Source of the DNA: Pontixanthobacter sp. CEM42 | GTDB taxonomy: Bacteria; Pseudomonadota; Alphaproteobacteria; Sphingomonadales; Sphingomonadaceae | Length of the DNA stretch: 64,000 nt | NCBI RefSeq assembly: GCF_017812015.1 | Contig: NZ_JADQTN010000001.1 | Location: 1,404,501 to 1,468,500, forward strand | Reading direction: 5' to 3' | Part shown: one piece after another, positions 8,507 to 17,791 of the stretch | How positions within the stretch are numbered: position 1 is the first letter of the stretch | How the letters are laid out: every line of letters starts with the position of its first letter | Position numbers and translations under genes: made by a program | The notes under the pieces: model-generated | What the model was told of the DNA's origin: nothing | Seen by the model: only the letters and a program-made list of their open reading frames with translations | The model's database searches: none

Positions 8507-9562
8507 TTAACCCAGTAGTTCTTGCTCGAGCTTCTTGGCCATTTCTTCGATGTTCTCAGGCGGCCATCCTGGGATGTCCATGCCGAGACGCAGACCCATG
8601 CTCGAAAGCACTTCTTTGATCTCGTTGAGCGACTTGCGTCCGAAGTTCGGTGTGCGCAGCATCTCGGCTTCGGTCTTCTGGACCAGATCGCCGATATAGA
8701 TGATGTTGTCGTTCTTGAGGCAGTTTGCCGAGCGAACCGACAGTTCCAACTCGTCGACCTTCTTGAGAAGGTAACGGTTGAGCTGGTTCGCATCGTCTTC
8801 TTGCGGTGCAGCAGCTTGGCCGATCATTGCCGACTGTGGCTGCGGAATACCGTCTTCGAAGTGTACGAACAGGGTCAGCTGATCCTGCAGAATACGTGCG
8901 GCGTAAGCCACAGCATCTTCAGGAGCGACTGTGCCGTCAGTTTCAACAGTCAGTGACAGCTTATCGAAGTCGAGTTCCTGACCAACACGGGCTTTCTCGA
9001 CCTTGTAGCTAACCTGACGGACAGGTGAGTACAGCGAGTCGACCGGGATAAGACCGATTGGCGCGTCAGCCGGACGGTTTTGAACCGCCGGGACATAACC
9101 GCTGCCAACGTCCGCCGTCAGTTCCATGTTGAAGGTTGCGCCTTCATCAAGGTGACAGATCACGAGGTCTTTGTTCATCACTTCGATGTCGCCCGAAACA
9201 GCGATATCGCCAGCCTTGATTTCAGCAGGGCCAGTTGCGGAAAGTTGCAGGCGCTTAGGGCCTTCGCCTTCCATCTTAAGTGCGATTTGCTTCACGTTCA
9301 AAACGATGTCGGTGACATCTTCACGAACGCCAGCAAGCGACGAGAATTCGTGCAGCACGTTCTCGATCTTGATTGATGTAATTGCAGCACCCTGCAGGCT
9401 CGACAGCAGAACGCGGCGCAGCGCGTTACCGAGTGTCAGGCCAAAACCGCGCTCAAGCGGTTCAGCAATGAAAGTGGCCTTGCGAGTCTTGTCGCTGCCT
9501 TCCTTCATTTCGAGAGTGTTGGGTTTCTTGAGTTCCTGCCAGTTCTTGGTGTTGACGGACAT
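8507..9562 (-). CDS. rpoA: DNA-directed RNA polymerase subunit alpha
   Basis: 351 residues from the ATG at 9562, preceded by AGGGGAA; an in-frame start 18 bases earlier is not needed. The N-terminal domain shows [21 protein letters not shown], the dimerisation and assembly segment. A linker around residue 240 leads to the C-terminal domain, with [13 protein letters not shown] and [11 protein letters not shown] contacting UP elements and activators. Alpha initiates polymerase assembly. The gene lies between rpsK and rplQ in the standard alpha-operon order; no rpsD lies between rpsK and rpoA, which is normal for alphaproteobacteria. Confidence 0.98.
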   Translation of the reverse strand: MSVNTKNWQELKKPNTLEMKEGSDKTRKATFIAEPLERGFGLTLGNALRRVLLSSLQGAAITSIKIENVLHEFSSLAGVREDVTDIVLNVKQIALKMEGEGPKRLQLSATGPAEIKAGDIAVSGDIEVMNKDLVICHLDEGATFNMELTADVGSGYVPAVQNRPADAPIGLIPVDSLYSPVRQVSYKVEKARVGQELDFDKLSLTVETDGTVAPEDAVAYAARILQDQLTLFVHFEDGIPQPQSAMIGQAAAPQEDDANQLNRYLLKKVDELELSVRSANCLKNDNIIYIGDLVQKTEAEMLRTPNFGRKSLNEIKEVLSSMGLRLGMDIPGWPPENIEEMAKKLEQELLG

Positions 9563-9672
9563 GAAATTCCCCTGGTTCAAATGCGGGCTGGACCGAAGCG
9601 TTGAGTGCCTACCTCAACACGCCCGGTCCGGAAAAACTTGGCGACCTCTGCGGATCGCCAGGCAAGTTCAGA

Positions 9673-10062
9673 TCAGACGCGGCGACGTTTAGACGGCCGA
9701 ACCCCGTTGTGCGGGATCGGTGTAACGTCGCGGATCGAAGTGATCGTAAAGCCAACTGCGGCGAGACCGCGCAGTGCACTTTCACGGCCCGAACCCGGAC
9801 CCTTCACTTCGACTTCCAGCGTACGGACACCGTGTTCGGCGGCCTTCTTGCCGGCATCATCTGCTGCGACCTGAGCAGCATAAGGTGTCGATTTACGACT
9901 ACCTTTGAAACCCATCATACCGGCGCTGGACCAGCTAATCGCATTGCCCTGTGCATCGGTGATGGTGATCATTGTGTTGTTGAAGCTGGCGTTGATATGC
10001 GCAACGCCGCTTGAGATGTTTTTCTTGTCGCGTTTTCTAACCCGACCTGCTTCGCGTGCCAT
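9673..10062 (-). CDS. rpsK: 30S ribosomal protein S11
   Basis: 129 residues. [20 protein letters not shown] and the C-terminal [10 protein letters not shown] are hallmark S11 sequences. S11 lies on the platform of the small subunit and helps shape the mRNA exit and E site. It follows rpsM by 50 bases and precedes rpoA by 110 bases, so it is transcribed with both from the promoter upstream of rpsM. Length equals the bacterial norm. Confidence 0.97.
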   Translation of the reverse strand: MAREAGRVRKRDKKNISSGVAHINASFNNTMITITDAQGNAISWSSAGMMGFKGSRKSTPYAAQVAADDAGKKAAEHGVRTLEVEVKGPGSGRESALRGLAAVGFTITSIRDVTPIPHNGVRPSKRRRV

Positions 10063-10112
10063 GTTAATGGTGTCCTATATTTGTCAGAAGAGTGTAAGCT
10101 GCTGAAGAGCGC

Positions 10113-10481
10113 TTACTTCTTCTTACCCGCGATGGGCTTGGCCTTACCCTTGCGGGTACGAGCGTTTGTGTGGGTACGCTGACCGCGAACGGGCAGGCCG
10201 TTACGGTGGCGAAGACCGCGGTAAGACCGCAGATCCATCAGGCGCTTGATGTTCATCGCGGTGTCGCGGCGAAGATCGCCTTCCACCTGATGACTTTCGT
10301 CAATCGTTTCGCGAATCTGGACGACTTCTGCGTCAGTCAGATCCTGCACCCGACGGGTGTGATCGATGCCGAGCTTGTCAGCGATTTGAACAGCCGTTGT
10401 GCGGCCAATTCCGTGAATATAGGTCAGCGCGATAATAACGCGCTTATTTGTGGGGAGGTTTACCCCGGCAATACGAGCCAC
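10113..10481 (-). CDS. rpsM: 30S ribosomal protein S13
   Basis: 122 residues. The start is a GTG at 10481, preceded at 9 bases by GGAGA; it gives [15 protein letters not shown], the S13 N-terminus. The basic tail ending GKKK reaches the decoding-centre tRNAs. S13 sits in the small-subunit head and contacts L5 in the intersubunit bridge. In most relatives this gene directly follows adk; here adk is separated by gdhA and two other genes, and a new promoter and a leader hairpin stand before rpsM. Confidence 0.97.
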   Translation of the reverse strand: MARIAGVNLPTNKRVIIALTYIHGIGRTTAVQIADKLGIDHTRRVQDLTDAEVVQIRETIDESHQVEGDLRRDTAMNIKRLMDLRSYRGLRHRNGLPVRGQRTHTNARTRKGKAKPIAGKKK

Positions 10482-10581
10482 TTAATATTTCTCCATGCTC
10501 CACAGGGATTTAGCGCAAATGGCGCCGTGCCCTATCTCATAGCTACAATTTCACTGCCAAATTCGTGTATTTGCAGAACGC

Positions 10582-10624
10582 AAAAAATCCGGATGGCACA
10601 CAAAGGCTGCGGCCTGCCGGATTT
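10582..10624 (-). terminator. Terminator-like hairpin in the rpsM leader
   Basis: In the minus-strand transcript AAATCCGG (10617-10624) pairs with CCGGATTT (10585-10592), and six consecutive T residues (10582-10587) close the structure. The enclosed 24 bases contain further GC-rich complementarity. It lies between the predicted start of transcription near 10643 and the rpsM start at 10481, so it is either an attenuator or a protein-binding leader. It would also terminate any minus-strand read-through into the alpha operon. Confidence 0.55.
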
Positions 10625-10649
10625 ACCCGAAACTGACGAATGAAGGGCG

Positions 10650-10678
10650 CGCATAAAAGGATTCGCTGCCTGCGTCAA
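10650..10678 (-). promoter_or_regulatory. Promoter of the rpsM-rpsK-rpoA-rplQ unit
   Basis: TTGACG (10673-10678) is followed after exactly 17 bases by TATGCG (10650-10655) on the minus strand, a good match to housekeeping promoters of alphaproteobacteria. Transcription would begin near 10643 and give a leader of about 160 bases containing the terminator-like hairpin. It replaces the promoters that normally serve these genes from inside the spc operon. Confidence 0.6.
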
Positions 10679-10866
10679 CAGACAACCCTCTCAAAATACG
10701 CATACTTCGCTAACGAGCATCCAGATGGGTGCTGCGCGAATGAATACAAGGGGTTTAAAGCAGCTTTGCCGATTGGTCAAAAACCGATGTGTATAGGCTG
10801 GCCTATCGCCGTGTTTTCAGGCGGTTGGTAAGGTTCGGTTTACCATATTTCCCTAATAATTGCCGT

Positions 10867-12315
10867 ATGCGGAGCTACGCATCTCGCCGTAGCCCACTCA
10901 AGGGCGCACTGGCGGCACTATTCGCGTGCCTGCTGGCGCTCGCATTCGCCAGCCCTGCACAGGCCGGTCGTTTTGAAGCGGGGAGCTTCACCGCGCACGC
11001 CACTAACGTCGATCCCACCCCTGGAACGGTCAGTTTTCAGCAGACCTTTGACGTGCCGCCAATTGTGGTCGTGCTGAATGACAACTCCGGCAGCGACCCG
11101 GCGGTCACACGGATCACAAACATCACAACTACCGGCTTCGATGAACTTACATTGGAGCCCAGCCCCGACGGTCCCCATGCCGCAATGACAGTTCACTACA
11201 TTGCGATTGAGCCCGGACGTCATGTGCTACCCGGTGGCCAGATCGTAGAAGCCGGAACGAGCAGCATTTCCAATGTCCAGCACGGCAACGGGGTGACTGG
11301 TCCAAGAAGTTGGGGAGCGGCAACATTTTCGCCAGCATTGCCCAGCACGCCGAGCGTCATTGCACAGATACAAACGGCCAATAGTGAGACTGCGGCAGTA
11401 GCCTCGGTCCCTTCCCTCCCCTTCATTACCGCTACGATTCGCAATCTCTCCGTCACTGGTTTCGAGCTTGCATTGGAACGGAGCGAGGCCAATGGCGGCC
11501 CGATCCCTTCTGCCGAAACAATCGGTTGGATCGCATTCCCGGCTGGCTCCTCCGGCACCTTTCCTGACATCTCCAGCAACACGATCACTTGGAGTGCGGT
11601 AAACAGCGCGGACAATATTCGCGGCTGGGATAATGGATGCACCGCCAACGGTTTTGGTCAGACCAGCGCCTCTGCCATCGTCGTTGCGACCAAAAATCGC
11701 CGTGATGGCGGTGATGGTGGTTGGTTGCGGCGGTGTAGCTTGTCCTCGGCCACCATTGGCCTGACAGTCGACGAGGATACTGTTCGCGATTCCGAACGCG
11801 CGCACACAACAGAATCCGCGTCGATCATCGCCTTCTCGCAGGCTTTTCACGCCGATCTAGCGGCCGAGCTTTCCGTCGTGAAGACATGGTTCTCCTCGAC
11901 ATCGACTTTCGGTGATTTCAATCTGCCCGAAGCGACAGTTGAGTATCTCATCACGATAACCAATACCGGCAACGCCCCGCCCAACTATGACAGCGTGATT
12001 TCCATCGATGCATTGCCTATCGAACTGGCGTTGGTCGTGTCCGACTTCAGCGGCCCCGGAACCGGGCCAGTGCAATTTGCCGACGGCTCTCCCGCCACAG
12101 GTCTAATGTGCAGCTACAGCTCACCGACCAGCATGACGGACTGTTTCGATTTCTCGACCGATGGGTCAGACTTCACGCATGAACCAATGGATTCGGGCGA
12201 CGGTACCGATCCGCTGATCACGCATATCCGCATCCGCCCGAGCGGATTTATGGAAGGCAACACCGGTACTGGATCAAGGCAATTCGATTTCCGGTTCCGT
12301 GCAAAGATCAAATAA
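10867..12315 (+). CDS. Secreted protein with H-type-lectin-like repeats and DUF11-like C-terminus
   Basis: 482 residues from the ATG at 10867, chosen because it places a basic segment (MRSYASRRSPLKG) directly before the hydrophobic signal ending SPAQAG. Two related blocks follow. The first, about residues 35-130, has FDVPPIVVVLND and FDELTLEPSP; the second, about 150-330, has PSVIAQIQTAN and VTGFELALERSEA. Both resemble H-type lectin sandwiches seen in MshQ-like surface proteins. From about 365 the segment VEYLITITNTGNAPPNYDSV is DUF11-like, a beta fold common in adhesins. The protein ends without an anchor. Likely an exported, sugar- or surface-binding protein. It is convergent with gdhA, with 9 bases between the stops. 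Confidence 0.65.
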   Translation: MRSYASRRSPLKGALAALFACLLALAFASPAQAGRFEAGSFTAHATNVDPTPGTVSFQQTFDVPPIVVVLNDNSGSDPAVTRITNITTTGFDELTLEPSPDGPHAAMTVHYIAIEPGRHVLPGGQIVEAGTSSISNVQHGNGVTGPRSWGAATFSPALPSTPSVIAQIQTANSETAAVASVPSLPFITATIRNLSVTGFELALERSEANGGPIPSAETIGWIAFPAGSSGTFPDISSNTITWSAVNSADNIRGWDNGCTANGFGQTSASAIVVATKNRRDGGDGGWLRRCSLSSATIGLTVDEDTVRDSERAHTTESASIIAFSQAFHADLAAELSVVKTWFSSTSTFGDFNLPEATVEYLITITNTGNAPPNYDSVISIDALPIELALVVSDFSGPGTGPVQFADGSPATGLMCSYSSPTSMTDCFDFSTDGSDFTHEPMDSGDGTDPLITHIRIRPSGFMEGNTGTGSRQFDFRFRAKIK

Positions 12316-12324
12316 CCGTGCTGG

Positions 12325-13680
12325 CTAGACCACTCCAAACGCCAGCATAGCATCGGCGACCTTCTTGAATCCCGCAATGTTTGCGCCTTTCACATAGTCG
12401 ACATAGCCATTGCCATCATCGCCATATTCAACGCATTTCCCGTGGATGCCTTCCATCAGCTCGGTCAGCATCTCGCCGAGACGCTCTTCATTCCAGCTAA
12501 TGCGTTCTGCATTCTGGCTCATTTCGAGGCCTGACACCGCGACACCGCCGGCATTGGCAGCCTTGCCCGGACCATACATGATCTTAGCGTCGTGGAAGAC
12601 ATGAACGCCTTCCAGCGTTGTCGGCATATTCGCGCCTTCGGAAACACCCTGAACGCCGTTCTTGACGAGCATCTTTGCTTCATCTTCGTTGAGTTCGTTT
12701 TGTGTGGCGCATGGCAAGGCCAAATCGCAAGTCACGCCCCAAGGACGTTCGCCCTCATGGTAAGACGCGCTTGAGAATTCATCTACATATTCGCTAATGC
12801 GGCCACGTTTTACGGTTTTCAGGTGCTTGATCCAATCGATCTTCTCTTGCGAGATACCGTCAGGATCATGGATGAAGCCGCCCGAGTCAGACAAGGTTAG
12901 AACCTTGCCGCCAAGCTGGGTAACTTTCTCTGCAGCATGCGTCGCAACGTTGCCCGAACCAGAGATTACCGCTGTTTTGCCTTCAACGTCGTGCCCTTGG
13001 TGCTTGAGCATGTTGCGAAGGAAATACACCGCGCCATAGCCGGTCGCTTCTGGCCGCATTTGCGAGCCGCCATATTCGATGCCTTTACCGGTCAGCACGC
13101 CTTCCCAACGATTGGTGATGCGTTTGTACTGACCAAACATATAGCCGATTTCGCGTCCGCCCACGCCAATATCGCCAGCAGGAACATCTGTATCGGGGCC
13201 AATATGCCGGTAAAGCTCAGTCATAAAGGACTGGCAGAACCGCATGACTTCGCTGTCCGACTTACCGCGCGGGTTGAAGTTCGAACCGCCTTTGCCGCCG
13301 CCCATGGGCAAGCCGGTAAGCGCGTTCTTAAACGTCTGCTCGAACGCAAGGAACTTTAGAACACTCTCGGTTACACTCGGATGGAAGCGAATGCCGCCCT
13401 TGTAAGGACCGATTGCGTTATTGTTTTGAACGCGCCACCCGCGCTGGACGCGAATGTTGTGATTATCATCTTCCCAGCAAACGCGGAACGATAGGACGCG
13501 GTCAGGCTCTGCCATACGGCGAAGTATCTGCGCGGAGTGGTATTCTTCCTTATCAGCAATGAACCCGAACACGTCTTGGGCAACCTCTTGCACCGCTTGT
13601 GTGAATTCGGTTTGCCCGGGATTGCGTTTCTTCACGCCCTCCATAAAAGTCGAAAGATCTACGTGGTCAGATACAGCCAT
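12325..13680 (-). CDS. gdhA: NADP-specific glutamate dehydrogenase
   Basis: 451 residues, the normal length of hexameric NADP-type enzymes. NNAIGPYKGGIRFHPSV, the catalytic-lysine loop LPMGGGKGGSNFNP, the DIGVGGREIGYM block and GSGNVA of the Rossmann domain are all present. The enzyme makes glutamate from 2-oxoglutarate, ammonia and NADPH in the cytosol. A GAGGGGG ribosome-binding site precedes the ATG. Its place between adk and rpsM is unusual: these two genes are normally adjacent in the ribosomal cluster. Confidence 0.97.
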   Translation of the reverse strand: MAVSDHVDLSTFMEGVKKRNPGQTEFTQAVQEVAQDVFGFIADKEEYHSAQILRRMAEPDRVLSFRVCWEDDNHNIRVQRGWRVQNNNAIGPYKGGIRFHPSVTESVLKFLAFEQTFKNALTGLPMGGGKGGSNFNPRGKSDSEVMRFCQSFMTELYRHIGPDTDVPAGDIGVGGREIGYMFGQYKRITNRWEGVLTGKGIEYGGSQMRPEATGYGAVYFLRNMLKHQGHDVEGKTAVISGSGNVATHAAEKVTQLGGKVLTLSDSGGFIHDPDGISQEKIDWIKHLKTVKRGRISEYVDEFSSASYHEGERPWGVTCDLALPCATQNELNEDEAKMLVKNGVQGVSEGANMPTTLEGVHVFHDAKIMYGPGKAANAGGVAVSGLEMSQNAERISWNEERLGEMLTELMEGIHGKCVEYGDDGNGYVDYVKGANIAGFKKVADAMLAFGVV

Positions 13681-13846
13681 GGTCGCCCCCTCTCAGCGGT
13701 GCTCGGGACGAATTTGCCCCGTCAGTGTTCTAGCGACCCATGTTGCAGCGTCTTGTAACTGTCCGACAAAGTAGGCCGCATCGTTATGCTGGCCGTATCC
13801 TAGCCGAGATTGTGCTGCCGCCAACCCCTGCGGACTGAATAGGCTT

Positions 13847-14599
13847 TTATTGATCTTCGACCAAATCGCCGAATGCCTCGTCGACGGTGATCTTGGGTTC
13901 GATCTTTGCTTCAGGCTCCTCGTCTGAAGGCTCGTCTGCTTCATCGCCGGAAGCCTCCTCCGTGTCGGTTGGTCCTTCGACCTCGCCTTCGGGCGCGGCC
14001 TCTTCCTCGGGTCCTGCGGACTCAGGTTCCGGCTTGGCATCCGGGTCTTCGATCTCACCCAATAGTTCCGCGAGACCGCCCAATTGCTGCGACATCACGC
14101 CATCAACCGCCTGAGCAATGCCCGGCACTTCAAAACGCATATACCCGCCAACCGCATACTCGAACGTAATGCGGGTACCATCGCCGGCTTTGGCAAGAGT
14201 GACGGTCAAAATCGCGGTGACGGGCTCACTCTGAAGCGGCCCCAAGGCGCCTTCCATCCGCAGCGCCTGATCCGGCATCGCAAGGATTACGGACATGTGT
14301 TTGACGCTACCTGCGAGACCGACCGTCTTCGCGGTGTCGTTCTCTGGAATACGTTCACAAAAGCAGCCGCCCGCCTGCGGGGTGAGCATCATGTTTTCAG
14401 AGTCGCCCGAGAAGGTGTGTGCGGAATTCCACCAAGAGCCCGGCTGGGTTAGCGCAAGCCATGCTTCGCGCAGGTCGGCCGACACGACTTTGGTATCGCG
14501 CGTGACAAACGCGCTCTCCTCAAGCTCAACAACTTTCGCCTGAGCCGGAAGCGCAACCGCAGCAGCTAAGCCTGCCAGCACCATCGAAAATTTGCGCAT
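13847..14599 (-). CDS. Exported SRPBCC-like protein with long acidic tail
   Basis: 250 residues from the ATG at 14599, which has AGAGGTG just upstream; a start 18 bases earlier lacks this. A signal peptide ends LPAQA. Residues about 25-175 (VSADLREAWLALTQPGSWW, GGCFCERIP, ILTVTLAKAGDGTRITFEYAVGG) read as an SRPBCC/START-like hydrophobic-ligand fold. The last about 70 residues are nearly all Glu, Asp, Pro, Ala and Ser, ending with a short hydrophobic FGDLVEDQ. Ligand unknown. It lies between adk and gdhA and is part of the block that interrupts the ribosomal order. Confidence 0.65.
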   Translation of the reverse strand: MRKFSMVLAGLAAAVALPAQAKVVELEESAFVTRDTKVVSADLREAWLALTQPGSWWNSAHTFSGDSENMMLTPQAGGCFCERIPENDTAKTVGLAGSVKHMSVILAMPDQALRMEGALGPLQSEPVTAILTVTLAKAGDGTRITFEYAVGGYMRFEVPGIAQAVDGVMSQQLGGLAELLGEIEDPDAKPEPESAGPEEEAAPEGEVEGPTDTEEASGDEADEPSDEEPEAKIEPKITVDEAFGDLVEDQ

Positions 14600-14690
14600 C
14601 TTCACCTCTTTTGCCATCCTCGCGTGGTCGTTCCTATCCCACGGACAGGAGCGCTTGAAAAGGGATGAAAAGAAGTTGCCCCAGTTGGGC

Positions 14691-15341
14691 TCAGTCTGAA
14701 GCGAGAACGGCGTCTAGCGCTTCAGTCACTTCGTCAATGCTGGCCATGCCGTCTACACCGGTGACAATGCCACGTTCGGCATAAATCGGCAGGATCGGTG
14801 CAGTTTTGGCGCGGTATTCCTGCATTCGGTTGCGGACGGTTTCTTCATTGTCGTCGGGACGGCGTTTGAACTCAGTCGAGCCGCATTTGTCGCAAATACC
14901 TTCGACCTCAGGCTGCGCATGACGATCATGGTAGCCAGTACCGCAATTGGCGCAGGTGTAGCGCCCGGTGATGCGGTCAACCAGTGCGTCCTCATCAACT
15001 TCAAGCTCGATCACATGATTAAGCGTCCGGCCATGCTTGGCGAGAATTTCGTCGAGAGCGGCGGCCTGCGCCGCGGTGCGTGGATAGCCATCAAAGATTG
15101 CTCCAACATCATCGCCCATCGCGGCCAGCTCATCATTAATCAGTGCAGAGACGATTTCGTCCGAGACCAGATCACCGCGTTCCATGACCGCTTTCGCTTC
15201 GAGGCCAACGGGTGTCTGTGCCTTCACCGCAGCGCGCAGCATATCGCCGGTCGAAAGCTGACGCATATTGTGCTTGGCTTCAAGATTCGCGGATTGCGTG
15301 CCTTTGCCCGCACCCGGAGGTCCCAGAAGAATGATATTCAC
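14691..15341 (-). CDS. adk: Adenylate kinase, zinc-type LID
   Basis: 216 residues from a GTG start giving MNIILLGPPGAGKGTQ, the P-loop. DGYPRT and the RxD arginines of the core are present. The LID domain contains the four-cysteine pattern CANC-17-CDKC, predicting a structural zinc ion, as in Gram-positive and some alphaproteobacterial enzymes and unlike E. coli. It interconverts ATP and AMP with two ADP. It follows secY by 71 bases as in the standard spc operon, but the next ribosomal gene is more than 4 kb away. Confidence 0.97.
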   Translation of the reverse strand: MNIILLGPPGAGKGTQSANLEAKHNMRQLSTGDMLRAAVKAQTPVGLEAKAVMERGDLVSDEIVSALINDELAAMGDDVGAIFDGYPRTAAQAAALDEILAKHGRTLNHVIELEVDEDALVDRITGRYTCANCGTGYHDRHAQPEVEGICDKCGSTEFKRRPDDNEETVRNRMQEYRAKTAPILPIYAERGIVTGVDGMASIDEVTEALDAVLASD

Positions 15342-15412
15342 GCCAGCAACCCCTAATTCTCGAAACTCATCTCGTTCAATCCGCCAACTGGTCCGCCAAG
15401 CAGCCCTTATGC

Positions 15413-16783
15413 TTAGCGGGGCCGGCCACGGCCCTTCAATTTGGCCTTCTTGATCAGATCACCATACTGGTGCGCCAGCAAATGCGATTGGACCTGACTG
15501 ATCGTATCCACAGTCACGTTGACCACAATCAGCAAGCTGGTGCCGCCAAGGAACAGCGGTACGCCGGTTTGCGCAATCACATATTCGGGCAGCACACAGA
15601 CCAAGGTCAAATACAGCGCACCGACGACCGTGATACGGGTCAAAACATAGTCGAGATAATCTGCGGTCCGCTTGCCCGGACGGATACCCGGAATGAAGCC
15701 GCCATTCTTCTTCAGATTATCCGCTGTTTCCTCAGGGTTGAACACAACCGCGGTGTAGAAGAAGCAGAAGAAGATGATGCCCGCCGCATAGAGCAGCATG
15801 TAGAGTGGCTGACCGTGTTGCAGATATTGCAGAACGGTTTGCAGGATGCCGCCAGCGCCCGAACTCGTGTCGAGCGAGTTGCCCGCAAATTGGGTAATCG
15901 TCAGCGGCAGCAGCAGCAATGAACTTGCGAAGATCGGCGGGATAACACCAGCAGTATTAAGCTTCAAAGGAAGGTGCGAGCGATCCGCTTGCATCATACC
16001 CTTTGCGCTCGCACGCTTCGGATATTGGATAAGCAAACGTCGCTGCGCTCGCTCTACAAAACAGATCAGCAGGATCAACACTACAACCATCAGCAGGAAG
16101 CCGATGATAATGCCAGGAGCGATCGAGCCGGTCCGGCTACCTTCGAACATGTTTGTAGCGAATGTCGGGAACTGGGCGACGATACCCGCCATAATGATCA
16201 GCGAGACACCATTGCCAATACCGCGCGAGGTAATCTGCTCACCCAGCCACAGCAGGAACATGGTACCGCCGACCAGACTGATCACCGCGCCAACGCGGAA
16301 CGTATAGCCGGGATCAACCACAGCAGCGATACCGCTTTGCGCGCCGAATGCTTCCAGGCCTGCAGCGAGGAACCACCCTTGAATCGCACACAGGAACACG
16401 GTGCCGTAGCGTGTATATTGGTTGAGTTTCTGGCGGCCTGTTTGGCCCTCTTTCTTCAATGCAGCCAATGCCGGATGTAGTGAAGACGCCATTTGCACCA
16501 CAATCGATGCGGTAATGTAAGGCATAACGCCCAGCGCGATCAGGCTCATCCGCTCCAGACTACCGCCGGTGAAGGCGTTAAGCAGATCGGTCACGCCGCC
16601 CTGCGTCAGTTCGGCGAGTTGCGCCAAAGCCTGAGGGTTGATGCCTGGCAGCGGCACAAAGCTCATGAAACGGAAGACGACAAGCGCACCGATCGTGAAC
16701 CAGATACGGCTCTTAAGCTCGGTTGCTTTCGAGAAATTGGCGAGGCTTAGATTGCTCGCAACATTATCGGCGCGTGATGCCAT
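15413..16783 (-). CDS. secY: Preprotein translocase subunit SecY
   Basis: 456 residues with ten membrane segments. LKSRIWFTIGALVVFR at the first helix, the plug region around LNAFTGGSLERMSL, ALGVMPYITASIVVQ and PGIRPGKRTADYLDYVLTRIT are all diagnostic. SecY forms the protein-conducting channel with SecE and SecG, and here would export the many signal-peptide proteins in this window. The gene lies between rplO and adk in the conserved order, with 152 bases before it. The C-terminus is basic (KGRGRPR), as expected for ribosome docking. Confidence 0.98.
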   Translation of the reverse strand: MASRADNVASNLSLANFSKATELKSRIWFTIGALVVFRFMSFVPLPGINPQALAQLAELTQGGVTDLLNAFTGGSLERMSLIALGVMPYITASIVVQMASSLHPALAALKKEGQTGRQKLNQYTRYGTVFLCAIQGWFLAAGLEAFGAQSGIAAVVDPGYTFRVGAVISLVGGTMFLLWLGEQITSRGIGNGVSLIIMAGIVAQFPTFATNMFEGSRTGSIAPGIIIGFLLMVVVLILLICFVERAQRRLLIQYPKRASAKGMMQADRSHLPLKLNTAGVIPPIFASSLLLLPLTITQFAGNSLDTSSGAGGILQTVLQYLQHGQPLYMLLYAAGIIFFCFFYTAVVFNPEETADNLKKNGGFIPGIRPGKRTADYLDYVLTRITVVGALYLTLVCVLPEYVIAQTGVPLFLGGTSLLIVVNVTVDTISQVQSHLLAHQYGDLIKKAKLKGRGRPR

Positions 16784-16935
16784 GGAAACTTAAATCCTAA
16801 TCATGCTCCGGCTGCTCTAAAACACGCCTCCAATAGGAGGCCCTCAACACGAGGAACCGGTTTGAGCAGGATACATAGGGAGCAAGGTGCCCAATGTCGA
16901 ACCCCTTGCTCCCCAATCAATGCAATTTAACCAGA

Positions 16936-17499
16936 TTATTTGGCCTTTTTGCCGTCTTTTCCGACGGCTTTTTCAGCAGCTGCTCGCTCGAAGGCTTTGC
17001 CTTTGGGCGCTTTGTCGCCCTGGCCGCCATCGTGCTTCGGCTTAGGAAGGATGTCTACCGAACCGCCAGCCTTTTCGACCGCAGCGACAGCGCCCTTAGA
17101 CGCACCGTTGACGATGAATTTCGCTTTGGCTTTGATTTCGCCCTTGCCGAGAAGACGAACACCGTCTTTTCCGCCTTTAGCGAGACCAGCAGCTTTCAGC
17201 GCAGCGTGATCGATGTCTTTCTTGGCGTCGAGCTTCTTCTCGTCGATGAATTTCTGGACCATGCCGATGTTTACTTCAGCGTAGTCCATGCCGAACGGGT
17301 TGTTAAAACCACGCTTCGGGATCCGCATGTGAAGCGGCATCTGACCACCTTCGAAACCCTTGATCGAAACGCCTGAGCGGCTTTTCTGACCTTTTTGACC
17401 GCGTGCAGCAGTCTTACCCTTGCCGGAACCGATACCACGGCCAACACGGGTGCGCACTTTACGGGCGCCGGGATTATCTCTGAGATCGTTAAGTTTCAT
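16936..17499 (-). CDS. rplO: 50S ribosomal protein L15
   Basis: 187 residues from the ATG at 17499. [20 protein letters not shown] and [18 protein letters not shown] form the extended N-terminal arm that threads the 23S rRNA core. The protein is about 40 residues longer than E. coli L15 because of a Lys/Ala-rich C-terminal tail ([20 protein letters not shown]). It follows rpmD by about 100 bases and precedes secY. Confidence 0.97.
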   Translation of the reverse strand: MKLNDLRDNPGARKVRTRVGRGIGSGKGKTAARGQKGQKSRSGVSIKGFEGGQMPLHMRIPKRGFNNPFGMDYAEVNIGMVQKFIDEKKLDAKKDIDHAALKAAGLAKGGKDGVRLLGKGEIKAKAKFIVNGASKGAVAAVEKAGGSVDILPKPKHDGGQGDKAPKGKAFERAAAEKAVGKDGKKAK

Positions 17500-17600
17500 A
17501 ATGTGCACTCGCTTTCGCTTTCAAAGCCCCGTTCTGGGGTTCGCGCTAATAGGAAGCAGCCCGGTATTGCACCGGGCCGCCCAATTCAAATCAATTCGTG

Positions 17601-17786
17601 TCAATCAACTATCGCAACCATGTGCGGCAGTTTGGCAATCGCACCGCGAACTTCAGGAGTATCCTGACGCTCAACGACCTTATGCATTTTGTTCAGACCA
17701 AGACCGATCAGGATCTTGCGCTGCTTCTCGTCACGGCGGATCGGCGAACCGATCTGCTTGAGCTTGATTGTTTTCTTCGCAGCCAT
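17601..17786 (-). CDS. rpmD: 50S ribosomal protein L30
   Basis: 61 residues, the usual size of the short bacterial L30. [20 protein letters not shown] and [20 protein letters not shown] are the family signature. It binds 23S rRNA domain II near 5S rRNA. It begins 5 bases after the rpsE stop, so the two are probably co-translated. Confidence 0.96.
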   Translation of the reverse strand: MAAKKTIKLKQIGSPIRRDEKQRKILIGLGLNKMHKVVERQDTPEVRGAIAKLPHMVAIVD

Positions 17787-17791
17787 TTATC

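Larger units (their letters stand above)
10482..10866. other. 385-base intergenic region between divergent rpsM and a secreted-protein gene
   Basis: No credible gene is visible. The region holds, from the rpsM side, the rpsM ribosome-binding site, a terminator-like hairpin (10585-10624) and a sigma70-type promoter for the alpha operon (10650-10678), both described separately. The remaining about 190 bases lead to the plus-strand gene at 10867. An AT-rich TAATAAT at 10854-10860 may be part of its promoter, but no convincing -35 partner is seen. A 63-codon frame around 10640-10831 has no ribosome-binding site and no family features. Confidence 0.6.
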
